A stretch of DNA of 34,636 nucleotides, taken from the NCBI GenBank assembly GCA_019745565.1, contig JAIESW010000060.1, forward strand, positions 1 through 34,636. The letters are read 5' to 3'. The notes under the pieces were generated by a model. That model was not told the DNA's origin. It saw only the letters and a list, made by a program, of their open reading frames with translations, and ran no database searches. Within the stretch, counting starts at the first letter, position 1, and each line of letters begins with the position of its first letter. This DNA is from Burkholderiales bacterium (GTDB lineage Bacteria; Pseudomonadota; Gammaproteobacteria; Burkholderiales; Ga0077523). Positions 1 to 8,640 of this stretch are shown here, piece after piece. The translations under genes and the position numbers were made by a program.

Positions 1-2595
1 GTGCTGACCGATCGCGCCGGGTCGGTGGTCGCCGCCGCCGGCTGGCCCGCCGACAAGCCGCTGCCCGCGTTCGACGCTGCGACGGAGACGTCGGACCCCG
101 ATCACCGATACGACGCGCGCATCCCGATCGCGCGGGCAGGTCAGGTATACGGGACGCTGCACGCCGGTCTCGAAACCGGGTTCATGGCCGAGGCGCGACG
201 CAAGCTGCTGCTGGAAAGCCTGCTGATCGGCGTCATCGGCGTGGTGCTGTCGGCCCTGCTGCTGTGGGTGATCGGTTATTTCCTCACGCGGCACCTGAAG
301 CGCCTGGCCGAAGCGGGCGAGGCGATGGCGAAGGGCGACCTCACGGTGCGCGTGGACGTGCAGTCCGGCGACGAGGTGGGCCAACTCGCCACGGTGTTCA
401 ACGGCATGGCGCGCGCGGTCGAGGATCGCATCGGTGAGGTCCGTGAGAACGAGGCGAAGTTCCACGCCATCGCCGACTACAGCACCGCCTGCGAGCTTTG
501 GCTCTCGCCCGCCGGCCGGCTGCTCTGGGTGAATCCGCGCGTGCTGCCGATGACCGGCTACACGGTCGAGGAGTGCCTCGAAATGGTGGCCGGTTTTCCG
601 TTAGCCGTCGTCGTGCCGCAGGACGCGCCCGGCCTGCGCCTCGAACTGGATCGCGCATTCTCCGGCGCCTCGGCGTCGGACGTGTCGTTCCGCATCCGGC
701 GCAAGGACGGCATCGAGTTCTGGGCCTCGGCCGACTGGCGTCCCATCTACGACCCCACCGGCGCCTACATCGGCGTGCGCCTGTCGATCCACGACGTGAG
801 CCAGCGCAAGGAGGCCGAGGACAAGCTGTCCGACACGCTGAAGGAACTGGAGAAGGCCTACGCGATCCAGCGCGAGTACCTGACGCTCGCCTCCGAGGAG
901 CGCGCGCGGTTGAACGCGCTGCTGGGCGCGATGCACATCGGCATCCTCTTCGTGGACCGCCACAACAAGGTGATCTACTCGAACCCCGCCTTCGAGCAGA
1001 TCTGGCTGCTGCGCAACAGCAAGATGCGTTTCATCGGCATGGATGCGCACTCGCTGCTGAAGAACGTCGGCGAGCTGCTCGCGCGGCCGGAGCGCTCCGG
1101 GCGCGACCTGATGCGGCTGCCCGATGCCGACCACATGGGCGGTTCCATCGAACTCGAGATGGCGGACGGGCGGCTGGTCACGCAGCTGTGCCACCCGGTG
1201 CGCGACAGCGCTCAGCAACTGGTCGGGCACCTGTGGCTGTACGAGGACGTGACGCGCGAGCGCCAGACCGCCGAGCAACTGCTCTACCTTGCCGAGCGGG
1301 ACGCGCTGACCGGCCTGTACAACCGGCATCGCTTCCAGGACGAGCTCTCGCGCATGCTGTCGGACGGCGACCGCCACCACTCGGGCGTGGCGCTGCTGTT
1401 CTTCGACATCGACGAGTTCAAGCACATCAACGACACCTTCGGCCATCGGGCGGGCGACGCCATGCTGGTGCGGGTAGCGGGCGAGGTGTCGGCCCAGGTG
1501 CGACGCAACGAGATCTTCGCGCGGCTGGGCGGCGACGAGTTCGCCATCCTGGCGCCCGAGGCGAGCGAGCAGGAAGCGGCCGCCTTCGCCGAGCGCATCG
1601 TGCGCGCGATCTCGCGCATCCCCTTCAGCTACGAAGGCAACAACCTGCGGCTCACCTGCAGCCTCGGCGTGGCGCTCTATCCGGCCCACGCCGGCAACGC
1701 GGAGGATCTCGTGGCGTCCGCCGACCTCGCGATGTACCAGGCGAAGGAGGCCGGCAAGAACACGTGGCGGATGTATCGCGAAGACCAGGGTGCGTCGCAG
1801 GCCGCGATCACGCGGCTCAACTGGAATGACCGCATCCACCGGGCGCTGGAAGGCAATCTGTTCGTGCTGCACTTCCAGGGCGTGTTCAACTGCAGCACCG
1901 GAACTCTCCGCCACCTCGAGGCGCTGGTGCGCATGCGCGACGCGAACGATCCGGGCCGCGTGATCATGCCGGGCCATTTCATTCCGGTGGCGGAAAAGAC
2001 CGGCAAGGTCCTCGACATCGACCGCTGGGTCATCGCGGAGGTGGTGCGGCTGCTCGCCACCAGCGAACGCATCCCGCCGATCGCGGTCAACATCTCCGGC
2101 CGCAGCTTCAACGAACCGCAGCTGCCGCGCTTCATCGCGGACGAGTTGAAAAGAGCGGGCGTGAAACCGGAGCGGCTGATGGTGGAGTTGACGGAAACGT
2201 CGGCCGTGTCCGACCTGCACGACGCGCAGCGCTTCATCCAGGCGCTGCGCGATACCGGCTGCAAGGTCTGCCTCGACGACTTCGGCGCGGGCTTCTCGTC
2301 GTTCGCGTACCTCAAACACATCGAGGCCGACATCCTGAAGATCGACGGCCAGTTCATCCGCGACCTGCCGAACGACCGCTCGAGTCAGGTGTTCGTCAAG
2401 GCGATCGTCGACGTCGCCCGCGGGCTGCGCAAGATCTCGGTTGCCGAGTGCGTGGAGGACGAAGCCACGCTCGTCTTGCTGCAGTCCCTCGGCGTGGACT
2501 GCGCGCAGGGCTATCACTTGGAACCGCCGCTCGAGCTGCACCCGGCCTTGCGGGCCGGAGATAGGGGCAATGGGAGACTGGGGACTAGGGGCTAG
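1..2595 (+). CDS. Membrane-anchored PAS/GGDEF/EAL cyclic-di-GMP signalling protein (5' end cut by window)
   Basis: Likely makes and/or degrades cyclic di-GMP in response to an extracytoplasmic and PAS-sensed signal. In order it shows the end of a periplasmic sensor segment, one membrane helix (about residues 72-95), a HAMP linker (to about 145), two PAS domains (about 150-270 and 300-420), GGDEF (about 430-595) and EAL (about 610-850). The cyclase signature GGDEF is intact at 510-514. The phosphodiesterase signature EAL is intact at 640-642, followed by ELTET, DDFGAG and KID motifs, so both activities look possible. The GTG at base 1 is only the first in-frame codon; a single helix preceded by a sensor fragment implies the true start lies upstream. 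The last codons run into a G-rich repeat (RGNGRLGTRG tail), so the C-terminus appears replaced or extended by repeat DNA. No partner gene is adjacent. Confidence 0.93.
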   Translation: MLTDRAGSVVAAAGWPADKPLPAFDAATETSDPDHRYDARIPIARAGQVYGTLHAGLETGFMAEARRKLLLESLLIGVIGVVLSALLLWVIGYFLTRHLKRLAEAGEAMAKGDLTVRVDVQSGDEVGQLATVFNGMARAVEDRIGEVRENEAKFHAIADYSTACELWLSPAGRLLWVNPRVLPMTGYTVEECLEMVAGFPLAVVVPQDAPGLRLELDRAFSGASASDVSFRIRRKDGIEFWASADWRPIYDPTGAYIGVRLSIHDVSQRKEAEDKLSDTLKELEKAYAIQREYLTLASEERARLNALLGAMHIGILFVDRHNKVIYSNPAFEQIWLLRNSKMRFIGMDAHSLLKNVGELLARPERSGRDLMRLPDADHMGGSIELEMADGRLVTQLCHPVRDSAQQLVGHLWLYEDVTRERQTAEQLLYLAERDALTGLYNRHRFQDELSRMLSDGDRHHSGVALLFFDIDEFKHINDTFGHRAGDAMLVRVAGEVSAQVRRNEIFARLGGDEFAILAPEASEQEAAAFAERIVRAISRIPFSYEGNNLRLTCSLGVALYPAHAGNAEDLVASADLAMYQAKEAGKNTWRMYREDQGASQAAITRLNWNDRIHRALEGNLFVLHFQGVFNCSTGTLRHLEALVRMRDANDPGRVIMPGHFIPVAEKTGKVLDIDRWVIAEVVRLLATSERIPPIAVNISGRSFNEPQLPRFIADELKRAGVKPERLMVELTETSAVSDLHDAQRFIQALRDTGCKVCLDDFGAGFSSFAYLKHIEADILKIDGQFIRDLPNDRSSQVFVKAIVDVARGLRKISVAECVEDEATLVLLQSLGVDCAQGYHLEPPLELHPALRAGDRGNGRLGTRG

Positions 2596-2686
2596 GGGCT
2601 AGGGTGAGTCGCTGATTCCGGTGCTCCCGGGTCCTTGGTTTTCCCTAGCCCCTAGCCCCTGTACTTCCCTAGCCCCTCCACACGAT
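2571..2686. repeat. G-rich heptamer inverted-repeat module, copy 1
   Basis: The left arm has units of the type GGGACTA/GGGGCTA in tandem. After about 37 bases the right arm has the complementary CCCTAGCCCC units plus a further CCCTAGCCCC about 8 bases on. GGGGCTAGGGGCTAGGG pairs perfectly with CCCTAGCCCCTAGCCCC, giving a 17-bp stem. A nearly identical right arm occurs at 5302-5338. The left arm overlaps the last codons of the upstream GGDEF-EAL gene. It may act as a transcript-end hairpin; the G-strand could also form a quadruplex. Function is inference. Confidence 0.85.
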
Positions 2687-2752
2687 AGACCGCCTCCCCG
2701 GCTTTCATGATAATCAGCGACCCTAAACTTGCCCTCGGGCACGGGAGGTCCC

Positions 2753-3025
2753 ATGGCAAGAACAGTGCAGTGCATCAAGCTCGGTCACGAGGCCGAGGGG
2801 CTGGACTTTCCGCCCTACCCCGGGCCGCTCGGCCAACGGCTGTACGCCTCGGTCTCCAAGGAGGCCTGGAAGGGGTGGCTGGAGCATCAGAAGATGCTGG
2901 TCAACGAGAACCGCCTCAACCTGTCCGACCCGAAGGCACGCAAGTATCTCGAGCAGCAGATGGAGAAGTATTTCTTCGGTGAGGGTGCGGACAGCGCGAG
3001 CGGCTATACGCCTCCGTCACGCTAG
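2753..3025 (+). CDS. yggX: YggX-type Fe(2+)-trafficking protein
   Basis: A 90-residue cytosolic protein of the YggX family, which protects iron-sulphur clusters and helps supply ferrous iron under oxidative stress. The family's N-terminal MARTVQC with Cys7 is present, followed by [15 protein letters not shown], the [11 protein letters not shown] helix and the NENRLNL motif. Length matches the usual 88-91 residues. The ATG at 2753 is chosen because it gives the conserved MARTV start and has GGGAGG 4 bases upstream; an in-frame upstream start at 2729 would add eight non-conserved residues. The stop is 2 bases before the polyphosphate kinase start, so the two are probably co-transcribed. In many Proteobacteria yggX sits with mutY instead, so the pairing with ppk1 is a local feature. 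Confidence 0.95.
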   Translation: MARTVQCIKLGHEAEGLDFPPYPGPLGQRLYASVSKEAWKGWLEHQKMLVNENRLNLSDPKARKYLEQQMEKYFFGEGADSASGYTPPSR

Positions 3026-3027
3026 GC

Positions 3028-5214
3028 ATGACCAAGCCGAAGCTCGCACCGGTCACCGCCAAGGCGGCGGCGAAGTCGAAGGTCGCGGCCAAGAAATCCG
3101 GCACCAAGAAGACCGCCGCGCGCCGCGAGGGCCAGGCGAAAGCCGGCAAGCCGGGCGTCGTGTCGCAGCATTTTCTCAACCGCGAACTCGGCCTGCTCGA
3201 GTTCAACCGCCGCGTGCTGGCCCAGGCCCAGGATCCGGCGATGCCTCTGCTGGAGCGGCTGCGCTTCCTTTGCATCGTCGGCAGCAACCTGGACGAGTTC
3301 TTCGAGATCCGCGTAGCCGGACTCAAGGCGCAGATGGAACTCGCCTCGGAGGTTACGGGGCCTGATGGCCTGCCGCCCGAAGAAGTCTTCGCCCAAGTAT
3401 CCAAGCAGGCGCATCAGCTGATGACACGCCAGTACGAGATCTTCAACGAGGATCTCGTGCCGGCGCTGGCGAAGGTCGGCGTGCGCTTTCTGCGGCGGCG
3501 CGAGTGGACCGAAGCGCAGCGCGTGTGGATCCGCGAGCATTTCGTGAAGGAAGTGATGCCGGTGCTGACGCCGATCGGACTCGACCCGGCGCACCCGTTT
3601 CCCCGGCTGCTCAACAAGAGTCTCAACTTCGCGGTCGAGCTCTCCGGCAAGGACGCGTTCGGCCGCAATTCCGGCATCGCCATCGTGCAGGCGCCGCGGG
3701 CGCTGCCGCGCTTCATCGCCCTCCCGCACGAGATCGCCGGCTGCGAGCACGGCTTCGTGTTCCTGTCGTCGATCCTGCATGCGTACGTGAGCGAGTTGTT
3801 CGCGGGCATGGAGATCAAGGGCTGCTATCAGTTCCGCGTCACGCGCAACAGCGACCTGTTCGTGGACGAGGAGGAAGTGAAGAACCTGCGCACGGCGCTG
3901 CAGGGCGAACTGCCGCACCGCCAGTTTGGCGATGCGGTGCGGCTGGAAGTGGCGGACCTGTGTCCGCAGCACATGTCGGATTTCCTGCTGCAGCAGTTCG
4001 GACTCACCCGGGACGACCTGTATCAGGTAAACGGCCCGGTGAACCTGGTGCGGCTGATGCAGGTACCCGACCACGTGCAGCGGCCGGACCTCAAGTTCAA
4101 GCCGTTCACACCGGGCACACCCACGCAGATCACCAAGCGTCAGGACATCTTCGCTGCGATCCGCAAGAGCGACATCCTGCTGCACCACCCCTACCAGTCG
4201 TTCCGACCGGTGGTGAGCTTCATCGAGCAGGCTGCGGCGGATCCGCAGGTGGTGGCGATCAAGCAGACCGTGTATCGCACCGGCACCGATTCGGACCTGA
4301 TGAAGCACCTGATCCTCGCGGCGAGCAACGGCAAGGCCGTCACCGTGGTGGTGGAGCTGATGGCGCGTTTCGACGAGGAGGCCAACATCAACTGGGCATC
4401 GCGCCTCGAGGAGGTGGGTGCCCACGTGGTCTATGGCGTGGTGGGCCACAAGACCCACGCGAAGATGTCGATGGTGGTCCGGCGCGAGGACAACGGGCTC
4501 GTGCGCTACGTCCACCTCGGAACGGGCAACTATCACTCGCGCACGGCGATGCTCTACACCGACTTCGGGCTGTTCACGTGCAACGAGGACATGACGGCGG
4601 ACGTGAACGACGTGTTCCTGCAGCTGACCGGCATGGGCAAGGCCGGCAAGCACAAGTATGTCTGGCAATCACCCTTCACGCTGCACACGAAGCTCCTCGA
4701 AGCCATCGCGCGCGAGGCGGACCATGCGCGCGCCGGCAAACCGGCCGGCATCAACGCCAAGATGAACGCGCTGCTCGAACCCGAGATCATCAACGCCCTG
4801 TACGAAGCCTCGAAGGCCGGCGTGAAGATCAACCTGATCGTCCGCGGCGTGTGCGCCTTGCGGCCGGGCATCGCGGGGCTCTCGGAGAACATCCGCGTGC
4901 GTTCGGTGATCGGCCGCTTCCTCGAGCATCATCGCATCTTCCACTTCCGCTCGGGCGATCAGGTGTTCCTGTCGAGCGCCGACTGGATGGACCGCAATTT
5001 CTTCCGCCGCATCGAGCTGTGCTTCCCGGTGCTCGACGCGAAGCTGAAGCGACGCGTGATCGCCGAAGGTCTCAAGCGCTACCTGGAGGACAACAGCCAG
5101 GCATGGGAGATGGATGCGGACGGTCGCTACCGCCGGCTGAAGCCGCAGTCGGCGGCCGAGGCCCGCAGCGCGCAGCGGGAACTGGTGGCGGAGCTGGCGG
5201 CGAAGCCGATGTAG
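3028..5214 (+). CDS. ppk1: Polyphosphate kinase 1 with basic N-terminal extension
   Basis: Reversibly transfers the gamma-phosphate of ATP onto inorganic polyphosphate; cytosolic or membrane-associated. The protein is 728 residues against about 690 for typical PPK1. The core starts near residue 47 (FLNRELGLLEFNRRVL) and continues with GSNLDEFFEIRVAG. The phosphorylated histidine is visible as H477 in GHKTHAK (E. coli H435) and the second catalytic histidine as H496 in RYVHLGTGNY (E. coli H454); both are offset by exactly 42 residues, so the core is collinear. The first roughly 45 residues are almost entirely Lys, Ala, Thr and Arg, like a histone-H1 or basic DNA-binding tail, and are not part of the normal enzyme. 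The gene follows yggX by 2 bases and ends in a G-rich repeat that begins at the stop codon. Confidence 0.97.
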   Translation: MTKPKLAPVTAKAAAKSKVAAKKSGTKKTAARREGQAKAGKPGVVSQHFLNRELGLLEFNRRVLAQAQDPAMPLLERLRFLCIVGSNLDEFFEIRVAGLKAQMELASEVTGPDGLPPEEVFAQVSKQAHQLMTRQYEIFNEDLVPALAKVGVRFLRRREWTEAQRVWIREHFVKEVMPVLTPIGLDPAHPFPRLLNKSLNFAVELSGKDAFGRNSGIAIVQAPRALPRFIALPHEIAGCEHGFVFLSSILHAYVSELFAGMEIKGCYQFRVTRNSDLFVDEEEVKNLRTALQGELPHRQFGDAVRLEVADLCPQHMSDFLLQQFGLTRDDLYQVNGPVNLVRLMQVPDHVQRPDLKFKPFTPGTPTQITKRQDIFAAIRKSDILLHHPYQSFRPVVSFIEQAAADPQVVAIKQTVYRTGTDSDLMKHLILAASNGKAVTVVVELMARFDEEANINWASRLEEVGAHVVYGVVGHKTHAKMSMVVRREDNGLVRYVHLGTGNYHSRTAMLYTDFGLFTCNEDMTADVNDVFLQLTGMGKAGKHKYVWQSPFTLHTKLLEAIAREADHARAGKPAGINAKMNALLEPEIINALYEASKAGVKINLIVRGVCALRPGIAGLSENIRVRSVIGRFLEHHRIFHFRSGDQVFLSSADWMDRNFFRRIELCFPVLDAKLKRRVIAEGLKRYLEDNSQAWEMDADGRYRRLKPQSAAEARSAQRELVAELAAKPM

Positions 5215-5338
5215 GGGCTGGGGACTAGGGACTGGGGACTAGGGACTGGGGACTAGGGACTAGGGACTAGGGACTAGGGTTGGAGCGTCACGGATTGGAA
5301 GTTCCCTAGCCCCTAGCCCCTGTCTTTCCCTAGCCCCT
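5214..5338. repeat. G-rich heptamer inverted-repeat module, copy 2 (tandem GGGACTR)
   Basis: Immediately after the ppk1 stop come eight perfect 7-bp units, GGGACTA or GGGACTG (5221-5276), preceded by a variant GGGGCTG. After about 26 bases of unique sequence comes TTCCCTAGCCCCTAGCCCC and a second CCCTAGCCCC. The right arm matches copy 1 (2640-2678) at nearly every base, in the same orientation. The module lies between convergent ppk1 and the binding-protein gene, where a two-way terminator would fit. Runs of three or four G with 3-4 base loops satisfy the usual G-quadruplex pattern. Confidence 0.88.
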
Positions 5339-6511
5339 TCAATGCCCCACCGCCTCCAGCACCTTCCACTCACCGCCGGCGACCTCGTACACCGTGATCG
5401 TCCCCGCCCGCAGATCGCCCTTCTCGTCGTACGCGATGCTCGCGGAAGTCACTCCGGCCCGCTGGGTCCGCGCGAGTTCCGGCAGATAGCGCGCCGGTTC
5501 GGTCGAACCGGCACGCTTCATCGCATCGATCAGCGTCATCGCGCCGTCGTAGGCGTAGGGTGAGTACACCTCGACCTCGGCGCCGAACTTCGCCTTGTAC
5601 CTGGTTGCGTACTCGGCGCCGCCGGGCATGCGGTCGAGCGGCAGCCCGGCGAGCGATGCGACCGTGCCCTCGGCCGCTCCGCCGGCGAGCTTGAGGTAGT
5701 TGGCGGACTTCACCATCTCGCCGCCCAGCAGTCGCGCCTTGAGCCCCAGCTGCTGCATCTGCCGGGCGATCGGACCGGCCTGCGCATCCGCGCCGCCGAA
5801 GAAGACGGCGTCCGGCTTCTCCTTGCGAATGCTGGTGAGAATGGCGGCGAAGTCGGTCGCCTTGTCGCCGGTGAACTCGCGTTTCACGATCTCGGCGCCC
5901 GCTGCCTTGGCCGCCGCTTCGAACTGGTCTGCCAATCCCTGACCGTAGGCCGTGCGGTCGTCCACCACTGCGATGCGCTTCGCGCCGAGCTTCTCCACCG
6001 CGAAGCGTCCGAGCACGCTGCCCTGCTGCGCGTCGTTGGTCATCATCCGGAACGTGGTCTTGAAGCCGCTCGCGGTGTAGGCCGGCGCGGTCGCCATGGC
6101 GAGCTGAGGCACCCCCGCCTCGGCGTAGACCCGTGAAGCCGGAATGCTCGTGCCGGAATTGAAATGTCCGAGCATGCCCTTGATGCCGGCATCCACCAGC
6201 TTCTGGGCGACGACGCCGCCGCGTGCGGGATCGGCCTGATCGTCCTCGGCCAGCAGTTCGAAGCGGACCGGCTTGCCGCCGATCACCGGCTTCGCGGCAT
6301 TGGCCTCGTCGATCGCGAGCGTGAGGCCGTTGCGCATCTCCGCCCCGTAGTGCGCCTGGGAGCCGGTAAGCGGCGCCGCAAAGCCGAGCTTCACGACCTC
6401 CTCGGCGGCGGGCAGCGGGACACCCGGTGTCTCCTCCTTGCTGCCGCAGCCTGACAGCACAGCGACCAACATCATGCCGACCCAAGGCGGCAAGCGCATT
6501 GCGTTCGTCAT
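5339..6511 (-). CDS. Branched-chain amino-acid-type ABC transporter substrate-binding lipoprotein
   Basis: A type-I periplasmic binding protein of the LivJ/LivK family (Peripla_BP_6), expected to capture an amino acid or related small ligand for an ABC importer. It has 390 residues. The N-terminus is a lipoprotein signal: a hydrophobic stretch ending in LSGCG, so the mature protein would be lipidated at that cysteine and tethered to a membrane. The fold is recognisable from VKLGFAAPLTGSQAHYG, NGLTLAIDEANA, and the repeated domain pattern through YSPYAYDGAMTLIDAMKRAG. The ATG at 6511 has a purine-rich site (GAAGGGA) upstream; a second ATG four codons later is possible. No permease or ATPase gene is adjacent, so either the transporter is elsewhere or the protein is a sensor. 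The ligand cannot be told from sequence. Confidence 0.9.
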   Translation of the reverse strand: MTNAMRLPPWVGMMLVAVLSGCGSKEETPGVPLPAAEEVVKLGFAAPLTGSQAHYGAEMRNGLTLAIDEANAAKPVIGGKPVRFELLAEDDQADPARGGVVAQKLVDAGIKGMLGHFNSGTSIPASRVYAEAGVPQLAMATAPAYTASGFKTTFRMMTNDAQQGSVLGRFAVEKLGAKRIAVVDDRTAYGQGLADQFEAAAKAAGAEIVKREFTGDKATDFAAILTSIRKEKPDAVFFGGADAQAGPIARQMQQLGLKARLLGGEMVKSANYLKLAGGAAEGTVASLAGLPLDRMPGGAEYATRYKAKFGAEVEVYSPYAYDGAMTLIDAMKRAGSTEPARYLPELARTQRAGVTSASIAYDEKGDLRAGTITVYEVAGGEWKVLEAVGH

Positions 6512-6612
6512 CGCATTCCCTTCGCCAGGAGAGCCGCGATTGTAGATCGCCGCGCGACCCGGCGGCTCCGGTACACTCGACAGCCCGACCGCAACATCCT
6601 TGCGTAGCGCCC
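6512..6612. promoter_or_regulatory. Divergent promoter region between the binding lipoprotein and CYTH-CHAD genes
   Basis: This is the only intergenic space between two divergent genes. On the minus strand TACAAT (6544-6539) is a fair -10 element about 28 bases from the lipoprotein ATG. On the plus strand TACACT (6572-6577) is a fair -10 about 36 bases before the CYTH-CHAD GTG. No convincing -35 is seen for either. Confidence 0.35.
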
Positions 6613-8142
6613 GTGGCCACCGAAACCGAACTCAAGCTCGCGGTTGCGCCCGCCGATCTCAGCCGGCTCGCGAAAAGCACGCTGCTGGCCGCGGCATCGC
6701 GCTCCAAACCCACGCTCCGAACGGTCTACAGCGTCTACTACGACACCCCGGAGCGCGACCTGGCCCGGCGCGGCATGGCGCTGCGGCTGCGCAAGGTGGC
6801 GGGCCGCTGGGTGCAGACGCTGAAGACCGCGGGAACCGCGCAGGCGGGCCTGCATTCGCGCGGCGAGTTCGAAGCGAGCACTGCCGCCCAGCTCCTCAAC
6901 TTCGTGGCGCTTGCCGCAACGCCGGCCCAGGAAGTGTTCGCCGACCCGCAGTTCCGCGCACGTCTGCAACCGCTGTTCGTGACGGAATTCAAGCGATCCA
7001 CGCGCATGGTGGAGATCGCCCCTGACGAACTCGCGGAACTATGCGTGGACCGCGGCAAGATCACGGGCGGTGCGCAGCAGGACCCGATCAGCGAAATCGA
7101 GCTGGAACTCAAGCAGGGCGAACCGGCTCACCTGTTCGATTTCGCGCGCCGCCTGCTCACTGAGGTCCCGCTCAAGGTCGAGAACGCCAGCAAGGCCGAG
7201 CGCGGCTATGCCCTGCTGGCCGGTGACCGATCGGCACCGTCGAAGGCGCAGGCGCCGGCCTTGGACGCCGCCATGCAGGTGCCCGAGGCCTTTCGAACGA
7301 TCGTGTGGGAATGCCTGCGCCACCTCCAGGCGAACGATGGCGGCGCGATCGCGTCGGAGGACGTCGAGTACGTGCATCAGGCCCGCGTGGCGATCCGCCG
7401 GCTGCGCTCCGCGTTTCATCTGTTCCGCAAGGTGGTGCCCAAGACTGCGGTGGTGGAACTCCTGGAGACGGTCAAAACGCTCGGGACGTCGCTCGGCGGC
7501 GCCCGCGATTGGGACGTGTTCGTCACCGAGACGCTGGCGAATGCGATGCAGGCCTTCCCGGATCACGCGGGCTTCGCACTGCTGTCCAGACGAGCACAGA
7601 GAGCTCGCACCGCTGCGCGCCGGCAAGCGCGCGCCAGCCTCGCAACGCCGAGCTACGCCGGACTGCTCCTCGATCTCGGCGCGCAGCTCGCCTCGCAGTC
7701 GTGGCGCCTGGCCCTGGACAACGAGGCGCGCGCCCTCGAATCGATGACCATCGGCGCTTTCGCCGCGACGATCCTCGACGCGCAGTGGCGACGGGTGCGA
7801 CGTGCAGGGAAACATCATCGCGATCTCGGCCCCACGGAACTGCACGCGCTGCGCATCGAAGTGAAGAAGTTGCGGTACGCGATCGAGTTCTTCCAGGCGC
7901 TGCATCCCCGCAAGGCGGTGAGCTCGTTCCTCGACCATGCAGCGGAACTGCAGGAGATCCTGGGTGCACTGAACGACGCCACCATCACGTCACATCTGCT
8001 CGATACACTTACGGGCGCCGACCGTTCGTTCGTGGAAGCCGTCGGTATCCTGCGCGGCTGGGGCGCGGCCCGGGTCCACGACGGAAAGACTCATTTCGAG
8101 GGCGCGTGGGAGCGCTTCGACGCTGCCGAACCCTACTGGTAG
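6613..8142 (+). CDS. CYTH-CHAD protein, probable inorganic triphosphatase / polyphosphate-binding
   Basis: This 509-residue protein combines an N-terminal CYTH domain (about 1-205), which hydrolyses triphosphate-type substrates, with a C-terminal CHAD domain (about 220-505), a histidine-rich helical domain known to bind polyphosphate. The CYTH signature ExExK is present as ETELK at residues 4-8. The CHAD hallmark is VHQARVAIRRLR, with a second repeat ALRIEVKKLRYAIEFF, giving the basic and histidine residues that line the polyphosphate channel. E. coli YgiF has the same architecture but is about 75 residues shorter. The GTG at 6613 is chosen because it places ETELK next to the N-terminus as in relatives; reading further upstream only enters the divergent promoter. 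sixA starts 7 bases downstream, and ppk1, ppx and phoU are all within 5 kb, supporting a role in polyphosphate biology. Confidence 0.92.
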   Translation: MATETELKLAVAPADLSRLAKSTLLAAASRSKPTLRTVYSVYYDTPERDLARRGMALRLRKVAGRWVQTLKTAGTAQAGLHSRGEFEASTAAQLLNFVALAATPAQEVFADPQFRARLQPLFVTEFKRSTRMVEIAPDELAELCVDRGKITGGAQQDPISEIELELKQGEPAHLFDFARRLLTEVPLKVENASKAERGYALLAGDRSAPSKAQAPALDAAMQVPEAFRTIVWECLRHLQANDGGAIASEDVEYVHQARVAIRRLRSAFHLFRKVVPKTAVVELLETVKTLGTSLGGARDWDVFVTETLANAMQAFPDHAGFALLSRRAQRARTAARRQARASLATPSYAGLLLDLGAQLASQSWRLALDNEARALESMTIGAFAATILDAQWRRVRRAGKHHRDLGPTELHALRIEVKKLRYAIEFFQALHPRKAVSSFLDHAAELQEILGALNDATITSHLLDTLTGADRSFVEAVGILRGWGAARVHDGKTHFEGAWERFDAAEPYW

Positions 8143-8149
8143 AACCATC

Positions 8150-8602
8150 ATGGATCTCATACTCTGGCGTCACGCCGAGGCGTTCGACGGCACTCCGGAT
8201 CTCTCCCGGCGCCTCACACCGAAGGGTCACAAGCAGGCGGAGACCATCGCCGCCTGGCTCTCGAGCCGGCTGCCAAAGCAGACGCGCATCCTCGTGAGCC
8301 CCGCGGTTCGCACGCAGGAAACCGCGAAGGCTCTCGACCGCCGGTTCGAGACGATCGCGTCCATCGCCCCCGGCGCCGACGCCACCGCCATTCTCGCTGC
8401 GGCTGATTGGCCGAATGTGAAAGGCGCAGTGCTGGTGGTCGGACATCAACCGACGCTAGGTGAAGTTGCCGCCTTGCTGCTCGCGGGCGAGGCGCGCGAA
8501 TTCAGCGTGAAGAAGGGCGGCGTGTGGTGGCTTTCCCACCGCGCGCGCGGCGAGTTGGAACAGGTGGTGCTGCGGGCGGTGGTGAATCCGGATCTGGTGT
8601 AG
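8150..8602 (+). CDS. sixA: SixA-type phosphohistidine phosphatase
   Basis: A short (150-residue) histidine phosphatase of the SixA branch, which removes phosphate from phosphohistidine proteins such as PTS-related or histidine-kinase phosphotransfer domains. The catalytic RHAEA motif places the phospho-accepting His at residue 8. The second catalytic histidine is in VVGHQPTLGE at about residue 101. The conserved LSRRLTPKGHKQA and VSPAVRTQETAKAL motifs are present. Length matches SixA (about 150-160) and is too short for phosphoglycerate mutases. It lies 7 bases behind the CYTH-CHAD gene and is probably translated from the same mRNA; CHAD proteins and SixA are often neighbours. Its substrate here is unknown. 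Confidence 0.9.
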   Translation: MDLILWRHAEAFDGTPDLSRRLTPKGHKQAETIAAWLSSRLPKQTRILVSPAVRTQETAKALDRRFETIASIAPGADATAILAAADWPNVKGAVLVVGHQPTLGEVAALLLAGEAREFSVKKGGVWWLSHRARGELEQVVLRAVVNPDLV

Positions 8603-8640
8603 TTGAGGACGATGGGCTCGGCGTTGTTGTTGGCGCTGAT

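Noticed and set aside
601..2541. Very long open frame antisense to the GGDEF-EAL gene
   Set aside because: It is a by-product of GC-rich codon bias: low-complexity Arg/Ala/His/Val composition, no family resemblance, and fully overlaps a gene with clear domains. The same holds for long alternative frames over ppk1 (3022-4668, 3504-5228), ppx, slt/epimerase (13419-16901), sucCD, phosphatase and petB.
2729..2752. Longer YggX start at 2729
   Set aside because: It adds eight residues not found in the family, while the ATG at 2753 has the ribosome site and conserved MARTV.
5214..5280. CRISPR array
   Set aside because: The repeats are 7-bp head-to-tail units without spacers; no cas genes are present.
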